Assembly (NCBI RefSeq): GCF_013409935.1
Contig: NZ_JACCCO010000001.1
Coordinates: 310,001 to 374,000 of the forward strand
Origin: Streptosporangium sandarakinum
Lineage (GTDB): Bacteria; Actinomycetota; Actinomycetes; Streptosporangiales; Streptosporangiaceae
Direction: 5' to 3'
Length of the DNA: 64,000 nucleotides
This document shows positions 1-9,250 of the stretch, in pieces (position 1 is the first letter of the stretch; each line of letters begins with the position of its first letter). A model generated the notes under the pieces. That model made no database searches. It was not told the DNA's origin and saw only the letters and a list, made by a program, of their open reading frames with translations. The position numbers and the translations under genes were made by a program.

Positions 1-372
1 GCCCGGATCAACCCCGTGCTGAGCGAGGTGCTGGCCCTGCTGTCCCAGCCCACGGACATGGTGCACTTCACCGCCGGAGGTTCGGCGGCCGAGGCGCTGG
101 GCCGGGGCATGGGCGGCGCGCCGTTCGTCTTCCTGGAGGAGCCGGACGACTGCCAGGCGTTCCTGCTGGCGGGCGCGAGCGCGGTGGTCGCCCCGCTCTG
201 GCCGGTCGGCGACGACGGCCTGCCGCAGGAGTTCTACCGGCGCTGCCTGGCCGGGGAGCCCCCGGCGGAGGTGTTGCGCTCCCTGCGCTGCCAGGCCCCG
301 GCCACCGCGACGGCCTACCGGTTCTTCGGCCACCCGTCGCTGACGCTGTCGCCCGGCGGGCCGCCCGCGTGA
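1..372 (+). CDS. CHAT-domain protein, C-terminal part (5' end outside window)
   Basis: The open frame enters from the left edge and ends at TGA 370-372, giving 123 residues. The segment LLAGASAVVAPLWPVGDD followed by an FYRRCLAGEPPAEVLR helix matches the end of CHAT (caspase-like, HetF/TPR-associated) domains, where a conserved Gly-Ala-Val strand and a Trp-Pro-Val-x-Asp turn precede a helix ending in a Leu-Arg pair. The catalytic His/Cys region would lie upstream or just at the edge and cannot be judged. The family includes peptidases that often follow TPR repeats in actinomycete signalling or conflict proteins; the partner domain here is unknown. It converges on the RamB-like regulator, 103 bp away. 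Confidence 0.6.
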   Translation, partial: ARINPVLSEVLALLSQPTDMVHFTAGGSAAEALGRGMGGAPFVFLEEPDDCQAFLLAGASAVVAPLWPVGDDGLPQEFYRRCLAGEPPAEVLRSLRCQAPATATAYRFFGHPSLTLSPGGPPA

Positions 373-475
373 CGGGCCGCCCCGGCGGACCGCGTGACAC
401 GCCGTGCCCGCCGGGACGCCGCGGCCCCGCCCGGCCGGGTGGCCTCGCGCCGGCCGGAGGACGGGGCGGCGCGGG

Positions 476-1945
476 TCAGTCGAGGGCGTGGCGCTCCAGG
501 AAGGTGTAGACGTCGGCCTCGTCCACCCCGGGGAAGGAGCCCGGGGGCAGCGCCGCCAGGACGTGGGAGTTGCCCCGGGCGGAGGGCCAGGCGTAGCCCT
601 CCCAGCGGCGGGCCAGCTCGACCGGCGGACGGCGGCAGCAGTCGCCGGTGGGGCAGCCGGAGCGGGTCCGGTTGGTGGTCTCCCGCCCGCGGAACCAGCG
701 CGACTCCCGGTACGGCACGCCGAGGGTGATCGCGAAGTTCCGCTCGCGGCTCGGATCGACGTGCGCGACGCAGAAGTAGGTGCCGGTGGGCGAGTCGGAG
801 TACTGGTAGAAGACCGAGAACCGGTCCGGTGAGAGGAAGACCTGCCGGCCCGACCACTGCTGGCACATCCGCTGGCCCTCGATCGCGCCCTGCTCGTCGG
901 CGGGGAAGACGATGCCGTCGTTCTCGTAGGCCTTGTAGATGATGCCGCCGGCGTCGTTGCGGACGAAGTGGCAGACCAGGTCCAGGTGGTGGGTGGCGAG
1001 GTTGGTGAAGCGGTGCGCGGCCATCTCGTAGGAGACGGCGTAGACGTCGCGCAGGTCCTCCACGCTCAGCGCCCGGTCCTGCTTGGCCTCCCGCAGGTAC
1101 GGCACGGCCGTGGCCTCGGGCACCAGCACGGCCGCGGCGAAGTAGTTGGCCTCGGTGCGCTGGCGCAGGAAGTCGGCGAAGTCGCGCGGCTTGTGGTGGC
1201 CGAGGGCGAGGTGGCCGAGGGTCTGCAGCAGGATGGTGCGCGGCGTGTGCATGCCGAGCTGCTCGTGCTTGACGTAGATGCGCCGGTTGCGCAGGTCGGT
1301 GATGGAGCGCACCGAGCGCGGCAGGTCCTGGACGGTCTGCACGGTGTAGCCGAAGTGCGTGACCAGGGCCTGGACGGTGCTCTGCGACAGCGCGCCGGCG
1401 CGGTAGCCGACGGCCGACAGCGCCTCGGCCGCGGCCTTCTCGATCTCCTCGAAGTAGTTGCCCAGCTCGCGCTGCGTACGGCGCAGCTCGGCGTTGGCGG
1501 CGCGCGCCTCCTCGGGGGTGGCGGTGCCCTTGGCCTGGCGTGAGCGCAGCTCGCCGTACAGGCCGAGGATGTGCTCCAGCACGTCGTTGGGGACGCGGGC
1601 GGAGACCTTGAGCCTGGCCAGGCCGAGCCCGGCGTAGACCGGGTCGCGCTGCGCCTCCTCCAGCGCCATCTCCAGCTGCGCCCGCCTGCTGGGCGCCTGA
1701 CGGCGCAGCAGCTCCTCCACCGGCACGTTCAACGCGGCGGCCAGCGACTTCAGCAGCGACAGCTTCGGCTCGCGCTTGCCGTTCTCCAGCAGGGACAGCT
1801 GGCTGGGGGCGCGGCCGACGCGCTCGCCGAGGTCGGCGAGGGTCAGGCCCCGCTGCTTGCGCAGGTGGCGGAGACGCTGGCCGAACGCGATGAGGTCCAG
1901 CTCCTGCGTCAAGGTCAGCGGTTCTTCACCCACCAGTGATCCCAT
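476..1945 (-). CDS. RamB/ScfR-like short-chain fatty acyl regulator
   Basis: A 489-residue XRE-type regulator. Residues ~22-76 form a helix-turn-helix (FGQRLRHLRKQRGLTLADLG). The middle third resembles the ImmA/IrrE-like region of this family but has QTLGHLALGHH instead of a clean HExxH, so protease activity is doubtful. The C-terminal domain (DUF2083-like) has the cluster SGCPTGDCCRRPP, comparable with the conserved cysteines of the family. RamB-type proteins control acetate and glyoxylate-cycle genes; divergent placement from isocitrate lyase (239 bp gap with a palindrome at 2059-2076) fits control of aceA. The ATG at 1945 is chosen because the HTH begins soon after. Function in acetate metabolism is inferred from family and neighbourhood. 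Confidence 0.85.
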   Translation of the reverse strand: MGSLVGEEPLTLTQELDLIAFGQRLRHLRKQRGLTLADLGERVGRAPSQLSLLENGKREPKLSLLKSLAAALNVPVEELLRRQAPSRRAQLEMALEEAQRDPVYAGLGLARLKVSARVPNDVLEHILGLYGELRSRQAKGTATPEEARAANAELRRTQRELGNYFEEIEKAAAEALSAVGYRAGALSQSTVQALVTHFGYTVQTVQDLPRSVRSITDLRNRRIYVKHEQLGMHTPRTILLQTLGHLALGHHKPRDFADFLRQRTEANYFAAAVLVPEATAVPYLREAKQDRALSVEDLRDVYAVSYEMAAHRFTNLATHHLDLVCHFVRNDAGGIIYKAYENDGIVFPADEQGAIEGQRMCQQWSGRQVFLSPDRFSVFYQYSDSPTGTYFCVAHVDPSRERNFAITLGVPYRESRWFRGRETTNRTRSGCPTGDCCRRPPVELARRWEGYAWPSARGNSHVLAALPPGSFPGVDEADVYTFLERHALD

Positions 1946-2058
1946 GCTCCGATGCTAGACGAAATTTCAACGGATATTTCCGTACAGCGAGGACAGCTGT
2001 GACCCTCGTTGCGCGATTGGTCTAGTCCATAGCGCAAACTGTACGGTTCTTCTGCTCT

Positions 2059-2076
2059 GAATACCGGCTGGTATTC
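2059..2076. promoter_or_regulatory. Candidate operator between RamB-like regulator and aceA
   Basis: Perfect 7-bp inverted repeat GAATACC-GGCT-GGTATTC in the AT-richer divergent promoter region, 109 bp before the aceA start. It is the clearest dyad in the gap and a likely binding site for the divergent regulator. The binding itself is inference. Confidence 0.45.
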
Positions 2077-2184
2077 GCTCTGTGGGAAAAAATGACGTTC
2101 TTTCGCCAACTTCGGCCTTGTTCGCCCGTTTCGCCCCGACTCACACTCAGACCAAGGCACCCAGGGGACGACAAGGAGTGAAAA

Positions 2185-3474
<1,290 letters not shown>

Positions 3475-3573
3475 CCCGCGAGGACACGCGCCGGCGGCGG
3501 TGACCGCGGGCGCCGGCGCGGTCCCGGGCCGGGAAGCGGTGACGGAACGGCTCGGCGCCGGACAGGGCGAGGA

Positions 3574-3605
3574 GGGGCCCGCCGGTCAGACGACCGGCGG
3601 GCCCC
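3574..3605. terminator. Bidirectional terminator hairpin
   Basis: Perfect 14-bp GC stem (3574-3587 with 3592-3605) and 4-base loop AGAC, followed on the plus strand by TTCTCT. It lies between the convergent aceA and MFS genes, about 100 bp after the aceA stop. Confidence 0.8.
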
Positions 3606-3618
3606 TTCTCTGACGCTG

Positions 3619-5085
3619 TCAGCCGGTGAGGCGCAGGTCGGCGTCCGGGTCGGGGACGGCCCGGGACGCGACCTCGGCGCCCCGGGCACGCGGACCGGGG
3701 AGCCTGAGGGCGGCCAGGACGGCCGTCAGCATGACGGCGCCCAGAACGTAGACGGCGGTGCGCATCCCCCCGGTGGAGGCGGTGCGCAGGGCCTGCCCGG
3801 ACAGCCTCTCGATGCCGTGGTTGGCGACGGCCACGAGGATCGCCAGACCCGCTGCGGTTCCCACTTGCAGCGCGGTGGAGGCCACCCCGGAGGTCAGGCC
3901 CTGTTCGTCCGCCGAGACGCCGGCGCCGGCGGCGATCCACATGGCCTCGTAGGTGATGCCCATGCCCAGACCGATGACGACGACCCCGGCCAGGACGGTG
4001 AGGACGGATCCGTCCGCGTGCATGCCGGGGGCCAGGAGCGCAGCGCCCACGGCGTTGGCGACGATGCCGGTGATCAGCGTGCTCCGGGTGCCGAAGCGGT
4101 GGATCAGCCGCTCGCTGAGGAAGTTGCCGACCGTGATCGACAGGGTCGGGCCGAGGAATGCCAGCCCGGTCTCCAGGGCGCTGAAGTCAAGGACGTTCTG
4201 GAAGTACAGGGTCAGGAAGTACGGCACGGCCTGCATCGTCAGCCCGAAGACGAGGATGACCACGACCGCTCCGCTGAACGCACGGTTGCGGAACAGCCGC
4301 AGCGGCATCAACGGCGTCCGGCTGCGGGCCTGGACACGCGGGAACGCGGCCAGCAGGACCGCCGCGAGAACGGCCGCGGTGATCACCTCGGCCCGTGCCC
4401 AGCCGACCTCGGAGCCGTGCGCGATCGTAAAGATCAACAGTGTGACGCCTGCGGTGCCGGTCAGGGTTCCGGGGACGTCGATGCTTCCTCTGGTGACGCG
4501 GCCGTCCGGGGGCAGCAGGGCGAAGGCGGCGACGGCACCCGCGGCGGCCAGCGGGACGTTGACGTAGAACACGGCCTGCCAGCCCAGCGTCTGGGTGAGC
4601 ACCCCGCCGGCCAGCGCGCCCACCGTGAGCCCGCCGGCGCCCGCCATGGCCCAGACCGTCAGCGCACGGTTGCGCTCCCTGCCTTCGGCGAAGGCCGTGT
4701 TGACCAGGGCCAGCACGGCGGGGAACAGCACCGCGCCGGCGAGGCCCTGCAAGGCGCGCGCGGCGAGCAGCACCGCCGGCGCCGTGGCCAGGCCGCCCAG
4801 CACGGAGGCCACGCCGTACAGCGCCATGCCGAGCACGAACATCCGCCGGCGTCCCATCAGGTCAGACAGCCTGCCGCCGACCAGCAGGAAGCCTCCGTAG
4901 AGGACGGCGTACGCGGTGACCACCCACTGCAGGGTGTGCGGGGTGAAGCCGACCTCGGCGGCGATGTCGGGCAGGGCCACATAGATGATGGTGAAGTCGA
5001 GACTGATGATCAAGTGCCCGAGCGCGAGCAGCGCGAGGCTCCATCCCGGCCGTCGACCGCGGGCCGGGGACTGAGTTGTGGACAT
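3619..5085 (-). CDS. MFS drug efflux transporter, DHA2-type
   Basis: A 488-residue integral membrane protein whose length and spacing of hydrophobic segments fit 14-helix proton antiporters (EmrB/QacA group). Motifs seen: ISLDFTIIYVALPDI in helix 1 (the conserved Asp region of multidrug pumps), GGRLSDLMGRRRMF (loop 2-3 motif A) and GALAGGVLTQTLGWQAVFYVNVP (motif C-like segment). The start at 5085 (MSTTQSPARG) is preferred over an upstream ATG at 5175 because AAAGG precedes it and the upstream 30 residues look non-coding. Substrate unknown. It stands alone, with no adjacent regulator, and shares the terminator at 3574-3605. Confidence 0.85.
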   Translation of the reverse strand: MSTTQSPARGRRPGWSLALLALGHLIISLDFTIIYVALPDIAAEVGFTPHTLQWVVTAYAVLYGGFLLVGGRLSDLMGRRRMFVLGMALYGVASVLGGLATAPAVLLAARALQGLAGAVLFPAVLALVNTAFAEGRERNRALTVWAMAGAGGLTVGALAGGVLTQTLGWQAVFYVNVPLAAAGAVAAFALLPPDGRVTRGSIDVPGTLTGTAGVTLLIFTIAHGSEVGWARAEVITAAVLAAVLLAAFPRVQARSRTPLMPLRLFRNRAFSGAVVVILVFGLTMQAVPYFLTLYFQNVLDFSALETGLAFLGPTLSITVGNFLSERLIHRFGTRSTLITGIVANAVGAALLAPGMHADGSVLTVLAGVVVIGLGMGITYEAMWIAAGAGVSADEQGLTSGVASTALQVGTAAGLAILVAVANHGIERLSGQALRTASTGGMRTAVYVLGAVMLTAVLAALRLPGPRARGAEVASRAVPDPDADLRLTG

Positions 5086-5472
5086 GGGTGTGCCTTTCGT
5101 CCGTGTGTGGTCCGGTGGCCTGTCATGGCTGCACCGGGACCGGCGGACATTTGTTGGCACACCCCTTGAGGGCACTGGGATGGGCGGCGCCCGGGCTCGA
5201 TTCGTCCGGTCCGGTCATCGCCCCTCCCCTCCCTGCGTGTTCCGCGCCGTTTTCGGGACGACTATGCCGCTCGCAGCGGTCCACGGGATCGGACTCCCGG
5301 TCGACATGCCCCCGGGACCTTGGACTTAGGACCACCGGAGGTCTTCGCGGCGAGATCGGCTCCGTTGACACACGAGGCCGTTCATCGCGCCGGACCCATC
5401 CGGTCCTGTTCGAGCCCAGAACCATCGGCAGTCCTGCAACCTCACCGGGCTCGAACGCTGTCCCCGGGTGAG

Positions 5473-5521
5473 CGGATCGCGATCCCGTCCGGCCGGGTGA
5501 ACGGATCGCGACCCCGTCCGG
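5473..5521. repeat. 20-bp direct repeat, two copies
   Basis: The unit CGGATCGCGAYCCCGTCCGG occurs at 5473-5492 and 5502-5521 with one mismatch and a 29-bp period. No function can be assigned. Confidence 0.6.
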
Positions 5522-5585
5522 GCGCTCCGCGACATCGCCTTCGAGCCGAGGACGCACGAACAGGCGATCAACAGGCCGATGGCCG

Positions 5586-5774
5586 ATGGCCATCGGAGTG
5601 TCCCGGGCGGACGCCGGGTATGTCATCGGCTGGTACGCCGCGCCCGGTGACTCCTCCACGACCGTGGACGACGCGGCCGCACGGGTGACCGGCCGTCCGG
5701 CATGTACGTTCGCACAGTGGGCGGACGGGCACGCGGACCGTTTCCAGGCGGGGGTGGTGATCTCTATCGGCTGA
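5586..5774 (+). pseudogene. C-terminal fragment of an NmrA-like NAD(P)-binding protein
   Basis: Sixty-two codons contain GYVIGWYAAPGD and then TGRPACTFAQWADGHADRF, which resemble the last part of NmrA/SDR-type NAD(P)-binding proteins (a TGRPARTFAQW...HAD-type end is common in actinomycete members). The Rossmann fold, expected about 200 residues earlier, cannot be found in any frame upstream. It is therefore read as the remnant of a broken gene. The identification rests on a short stretch and is from memory of the family. Confidence 0.4.
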
Positions 5775-6021
5775 ACGCGCCCACGCCGGCCGATCTCCCT
5801 GGTTCGGGGCCGCGCGTTTCCGCGTTCCCCACCATGAGGTGATACGGAAACCACGCCTTCGCCAGGCCGGCCGCCACCGGCAGATCAATGTGTTACGACG
5901 ACCGCTGGAAAGCGTCATCCCCCGGGAGGCTGGGCGTTCCGCTGCCGGGCCGGAGCGGGTGACACGGGCAGGGCGCTTTCCGGGCCCGGCGACGTCCGAC
6001 GCGCGGCCACGATCACGGGGG

Positions 6022-6384
6022 CTAGGAGACGGCGGTGTAGCACTCCACTTCGGCCCGCCGATAGGTCAGCCCGGCCTTCACCAGATTCGCGATGCACTCG
6101 CACTGTTTCCCGGTGAGTGTGAGATCGCCGCAGACGGTGACGCCGGAGTAGGTGCGGCAGTCGAGGTTCGGGTTCGCCGCGCCGATCCGGTAGGTGCTCT
6201 TGACCCGGGCCCGGCAGTCGGCCCGGAGCGACGCGCTGCCCGCGTAGTCGCACTGGTTGAGGAGAATCCGGTACTGCGATTCGCTCACCGGCGTCCTGGG
6301 CTTCGCCTCGGCCGCGGCACCCGCGCCGGAAAGCGTCGCCGCGGTGCCCGCCAACAGCGCCGCCACTGCGATGATCCGCTTCAT
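6022..6384 (-). CDS. Small secreted cysteine-containing protein, unknown function
   Basis: A 120-residue product with a clear Sec signal peptide (MKRIIAVAALLAGTAATLSG then AAAEA). The mature part has seven cysteines, including a QCEC pair, which suggests disulphides outside the cell. A central segment reads NLDCRTYSGVTVCGDLTLTG. I do not recognise the family. The ATG at 6384 follows a GGGG-rich ribosome site and puts the signal peptide exactly at the N-terminus; an upstream in-frame ATG (6435) would bury it. It stands alone; neighbours give no functional clue. It does not resemble neocarzinostatin-type apoproteins. Confidence 0.65.
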   Translation of the reverse strand: MKRIIAVAALLAGTAATLSGAGAAAEAKPRTPVSESQYRILLNQCDYAGSASLRADCRARVKSTYRIGAANPNLDCRTYSGVTVCGDLTLTGKQCECIANLVKAGLTYRRAEVECYTAVS

Positions 6385-6754
6385 GATGCCCCCCTTTGGC
6401 ATCCAGTATCCGATACGCGAACGCGGGATTTCCACCGTGGACGAGTAACCATCCAGGGAACCTCCCGGCCCGGCCGATGCCTCCTCCTCTACTTCTTCCC
6501 CGTCTCGTTGTGCTCATGGCGACGCTGCGCGACGCGGCTCGGGGGCTGGAGTCCGGCGCCTTCCCTCGTCACTCCGTCGCTGCGCTCCTGCGCTCCTCAG
6601 TCCAGACACCGGCGCCCCCTCGCGGGCTCATTGCGACGCTGCGCGTCGTGGTGAGGCCCCGCCGTACGGACGATTGGACATCCGTACGGCGGGGCCTCAC
6701 TTTCCCGCCGCCCTCCCGCCTGGGCGCGCCGGGGGATCGGCGCGCCCGGGGTGC
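6385..6754. other. Non-coding stretch with direct repeats and mIHF terminator
   Basis: No gene is seen. The 12-mer GCGACGCTGCGC occurs twice (near 6520 and 6635), and the right end carries the long hairpin at 6651-6700. Confidence 0.5.
6651..6700 (-). terminator. Terminator of the mIHF gene
   Basis: Perfect 20-bp stem (6651-6670 with 6681-6700) and 10-base loop, 55 bp after the mIHF stop codon. On the plus strand it is followed by TTTCCC. Confidence 0.8.
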
Positions 6755-7063
6755 TCAGCGCTCGACGGCCTGCAGCAGCTTGCGGCGCTGCTGGGCGCCG
6801 AGACCGCCGAGCCGGCGGGTCTCGTCCACGTCGGCCGTCTTCATGAGCTGGGCCGCCTTGACGTTGCCGATGCCCGGCAGTGCCCGCAGCGCCTGCGAGA
6901 CCTTGATGCGCTTGGCGACCTCGTCGTCGCGGCCGAGCAGCTGCTCAAGGCTCACGGACCCGGCCTTGACGTCGGCCAGGAGCTTGGCCCGGGCCGCACG
7001 CGTCTCGGCGGCCTTGGCAAGTGCCGCTTGACGCTGTTCGGGGGTTAGCTTGGGCAAGGCCAT
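6755..7063 (-). CDS. mihF: Integration host factor, actinobacterial type (mIHF)
   Basis: A 102-residue basic protein. The order MALPKLTPEQRQAALAKAAE, then KRIKVSQALRALPGIGNVKA, then RRLGGLGAQQRRKLL matches mIHF proteins of Streptomyces and Mycobacterium, which bind and bend DNA without strong sequence preference through a helix-two-turn-helix (the PGIGNVKA segment). In actinomycetes mIHF affects nucleoid structure, sporulation and antibiotic production, so it may indirectly influence the clusters here. In Streptomyces it usually sits next to guanylate kinase (gmk); that partner is missing here, so this may be a second copy or a moved gene. A 20-bp-stem terminator follows. Confidence 0.92.
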   Translation of the reverse strand: MALPKLTPEQRQAALAKAAETRAARAKLLADVKAGSVSLEQLLGRDDEVAKRIKVSQALRALPGIGNVKAAQLMKTADVDETRRLGGLGAQQRRKLLQAVER

Positions 7064-7224
7064 GTTGGTTTCTCCCTGGTTGCTTGGGTTCTGCCGTCCT
7101 GTTACCCACAGCGACGCGGCTAATCATCCTGGAACCAGGGAAAAACAGGGCATCTGTCACTGACCACCACGATATGCCCGAATGGTTACCCCAGACTTAC
7201 CTGACTCTTCGTAGCCTCGACCTC

Positions 7225-7398
7225 ATGGGTATCTGGCAAGGACCGGACGGCATCGAGGTGGAGGCGGTCGTGCTTCACGACCTCCCCTGCCTGCGGGTTA
7301 CCCGGCGTGTCGGTGACCGTCAGGTGCTCCTGGCGTACTGCACCGACGTGCGGGAGGTCGGCGAACACGTCGACCTGGCCGAACTGGTCGCCTCCTGA
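7225..7398 (+). CDS. Small protein of unknown function, 57 aa
   Basis: Reads MGIWQGPDGIEVEAVVLHD then LPCLRVTRRVGDRQVLLAYC and ends VDLAELVAS: a compact beta-rich pattern with normal actinobacterial third-position GC. I recall similar short proteins in related actinomycetes but no function. The frame stays open upstream (next ATG 7174), but that part reads less protein-like, so ATG 7225 is chosen. It is divergent from mIHF. The stop overlaps the first copy of a 33-bp tandem repeat. Confidence 0.5.
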   Translation: MGIWQGPDGIEVEAVVLHDLPCLRVTRRVGDRQVLLAYCTDVREVGEHVDLAELVAS

Positions 7399-7466
7399 GG
7401 AGACGGCCGGGTGTGCGGGGGACGGCGGGTCCCGAGGAGACGGCCGGGTGTGCGGGGGACGGCGGG
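7397..7466 (+). repeat. Perfect 33-bp tandem repeat, two copies
   Basis: Identical 33-base copies lie at 7397-7429 and 7434-7466 (period 37). Both contain GACGGCCGGGTGTGCGGGGG. The first copy starts at the stop codon of the 57-residue protein. A recent duplication is the simplest reading. Confidence 0.85.
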
Positions 7467-7474
7467 AGGACGAC

Positions 7475-7513
7475 CACGGGGAACGGCGGAAGGTTGACCG
7501 GCCGTTCCCCGTG
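7475..7513 (+). terminator. Probable terminator after the 57-aa gene
   Basis: Stem CACGGGGAACGGC (7475-7487) with GCCGTTCCCCGTG (7501-7513), 13-base loop, no T run, as is common in actinomycetes. Confidence 0.6.
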
Positions 7514-7755
7514 CGGGACCGGTACGGCGAAGGTGGTTCCGCACCGCCGGGAGGAACCGCGGGCGGAACGACCGGCCGCCCCGGGGGCGAGGCCGGTTCG
7601 GCATCGGGGTGAACTTCCCCGATCACCGAGGCGTCCCTGTGCACAGGGAGGCCCGCGTGACTCCTCCGCTCCCTGAAGAGAGCGGCTTCTCGCTTTCCTC
7701 GGCTGAGGTGGGCGACGGACAAGCCCTGCCCGTTCTGAACACAGGAACCATATCA

Positions 7756-7917
7756 ATGAAGCGATTCCCCCACCGGGTGAACCCGGCAGTCCCTTCGCTA
7801 GATCTGATGGAAGTACTCGACGGCCTCGCTGACGAGAGGCTCCGCCTGGAGCTCCTCCTCATCGAAGCCCTGCACCGCGAAGCGGAACGGCTGGCCGCGC
7901 AGGCCGGCCTCACCTGA
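7756..7917 (+). CDS. Small acidic protein of unknown function, 53 aa
   Basis: The product starts MKRFPHRVNPAVPSLDLMEV and continues as one long predicted helix (DERLRLELLLIEALHREAERLAAQAG) with heptad-like leucines. The ATG at 7756 follows AGGA; an in-frame ATG at 7609 exists but precedes weak coding sequence. A hairpin at 7952-7997 follows directly. The family is not recognised. Confidence 0.4.
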   Translation: MKRFPHRVNPAVPSLDLMEVLDGLADERLRLELLLIEALHREAERLAAQAGLT

Positions 7918-7951
7918 CCGGCACGCCCCTGCCCGGAACACACGGCAGGGC

Positions 7952-7997
7952 TCCCCGTACGGCCGTGGTGTCCCGGTACGCCGCGGCCGTACGGGGA
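7952..7997 (+). terminator. Hairpin before the HU gene
   Basis: Stem TCCCCGTACGGCCG (7952-7965) with CGGCCGTACGGGGA (7984-7997), 14 bp, 18-base loop. It separates the small 53-residue gene from HU. Confidence 0.65.
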
Positions 7998-8041
7998 ACC
8001 CGGCTCGACGCCGCGGCCGATGATGGCGTTAGCTATTCCCT

Positions 8042-8329
8042 ATGAACAAGCGCGAGCTGATCGACAAGGCCGCGGCCGAGGCGGGGCTCAGCAGGCGACA
8101 GACCGCCGCAGCCCTGGACGCCATCCTCGGCGTCATCCAGACGACCGTGGCGGCCGAGGAGAAGGTGGCCATCCCCGGCTTCGGATCCTTCGAGATCGTC
8201 CACAAGCCCGCACGCACCGGGCGCAACCCGCAGACCGGCGAGCCCCTGGAGATCGCGGAGACCTGGACCGCCAAGTTCAAGCCCAGCCCGGGCTTCATGG
8301 GCCTCATCCGCCAGCGCAAGAAGGACTGA
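8042..8329 (+). CDS. HU family DNA-binding protein
   Basis: A 95-residue histone-like protein. It shows the HU pattern MNKRELIDKAAAEAGLSRRQ, then IPGFGSFEI and the arm/tip RTGRNPQTGEPLEI with Pro at the intercalating position. It lacks the long Lys/Ala-rich tail of HupB/HupS types, so it resembles the short HupA type. It binds DNA as a dimer and helps compact the nucleoid. The start ATG 8042 follows directly after an AT-rich promoter-like TAGCTATTCCCT. It is convergent with the ABC ATPase, 8 bp apart. Confidence 0.95.
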   Translation: MNKRELIDKAAAEAGLSRRQTAAALDAILGVIQTTVAAEEKVAIPGFGSFEIVHKPARTGRNPQTGEPLEIAETWTAKFKPSPGFMGLIRQRKKD

Positions 8330-8337
8330 CGCCGCGG

Positions 8338-9153
8338 TCAGCCCCGAACGGCGCGGGCGTACCAGCGCCCGTCCAGGGCGTCGATCCGCAGCGGCCTGCC
8401 GAAGCACTCCGACAGGTTCTCCCCGGTCAGCACCTCCCCCGCCGGACCGGCCGCCTGGACACGGGTGTCGCGCATCAGCAGGGCGTGGGTGGTGGTGGCC
8501 GGGACCTCCTCCAGGTGGTGGGTCACCGTGACCGTGGTCAGTGCGGGCCGGGACGCGGCCAGGCCCTCCACGGAGGCGATCAGGTCCTCGCGCGCGGGCA
8601 GGTCGAGCCCGGCGAACGGCTCGTCCAGCAGCAGTATCACCGGCTCGGCCATCAGCGCCCTGGCGACCCTGACCCTGGCCCGCTCCCCCTGGGAACAGAC
8701 GCCGAACGGTCGCTCGGCGAGGTCCTTGCACCCCATGTCCGCCAGCAGCCGGTGGGCCCGCTCGTGCTCGGCCGGGCCGTAGCGGTCCCACAGCGGGGCG
8801 CTGGTGCCAGTGTGACCGGTCAGGACGACGGTGTGCGCGGTCGCGCCCTCGTTCTCCAGCAGGTCCTCGTCGACGAGCCGCTGACTCGCCGCCACCAGCC
8901 CGATCCGGCGGCGCAGCTCCCGCAGGTCGACCCGGCCCAGGCGCTGGCCGAGCACGGTGACCGAGCCGCTGCTGGGGTGCCGCACGGCGGCCGCCAGGGA
9001 CAGCAGCGTGGTCTTGCCCGCCCCGTTGGGTCCCAGCACCACCCAGTGCTGGCCGTACTCCACCCGCCAGTCGACGCCGGACAGGAGGGTCCGCCCCACC
9101 ACCCGTACCTCGACGCCGTTCAGCTCCACCGCCCCGGGTCCGAACCCGCTCAT
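8338..9153 (-). CDS. ABC transporter ATP-binding protein
   Basis: A 271-residue stand-alone nucleotide-binding domain. Walker A is GPNGAGKTT (about 41-49), the signature is the unusual CSQGERARV in place of LSGGQ, Walker B is ILLLDEP, and the switch His lies in VTHHLEE. No permease or binding protein is adjacent, so the transported substrate cannot be named; the layout (short, single NBD with degenerate signature) recalls the ATPases near ModF/iron-type systems or soluble stress ABC proteins. It could pair with a permease elsewhere. Convergent with HU. Confidence 0.85.
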   Translation of the reverse strand: MSGFGPGAVELNGVEVRVVGRTLLSGVDWRVEYGQHWVVLGPNGAGKTTLLSLAAAVRHPSSGSVTVLGQRLGRVDLRELRRRIGLVAASQRLVDEDLLENEGATAHTVVLTGHTGTSAPLWDRYGPAEHERAHRLLADMGCKDLAERPFGVCSQGERARVRVARALMAEPVILLLDEPFAGLDLPAREDLIASVEGLAASRPALTTVTVTHHLEEVPATTTHALLMRDTRVQAAGPAGEVLTGENLSECFGRPLRIDALDGRWYARAVRG

Positions 9154-9250
9154 CGTCCTCCGTCCGGCTCCGCACGTACGACGATGATCACCCTAGCCGA
9201 CCCGGCGGTCCTCGCCTCCGGCCGGGCGGAAGCCGCCGGATCACCGCCTC

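Larger units (their letters stand above)
5086..6021. other. Gene-poor 0.9-kb stretch with gene remnants
   Basis: No intact gene is convincing. The region holds a 10-bp inverted pair GTTCGAGCCC (5408-5417) / GGGCTCGAAC (5447-5456), a 20-bp direct repeat (5473-5521) and a fragment of an NmrA-like protein (5586-5774). Overlapping reading frames in both directions show proline/arginine-rich shadow composition. It looks like decayed or rearranged DNA between the MFS gene and the small secreted protein. Confidence 0.5.

Noticed and set aside
5408-5456. tRNA T-arm-like GTTCGAGCCC as tRNA remnant or att site
   Set aside because: No cloverleaf or acceptor stem can be folded and no integrase is in the window.
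5123-5918. Overlapping minus-strand frames of 116-243 residues
   Set aside because: Composition is Arg/Pro/Ser-rich without recognisable motifs; third-position pattern is not that of a coding frame.
6022-6384. Small secreted Cys protein as enediyne apoprotein
   Set aside because: Length is similar but the Cys pattern and sequence do not follow the neocarzinostatin family, and it is 36 kb from the cluster.
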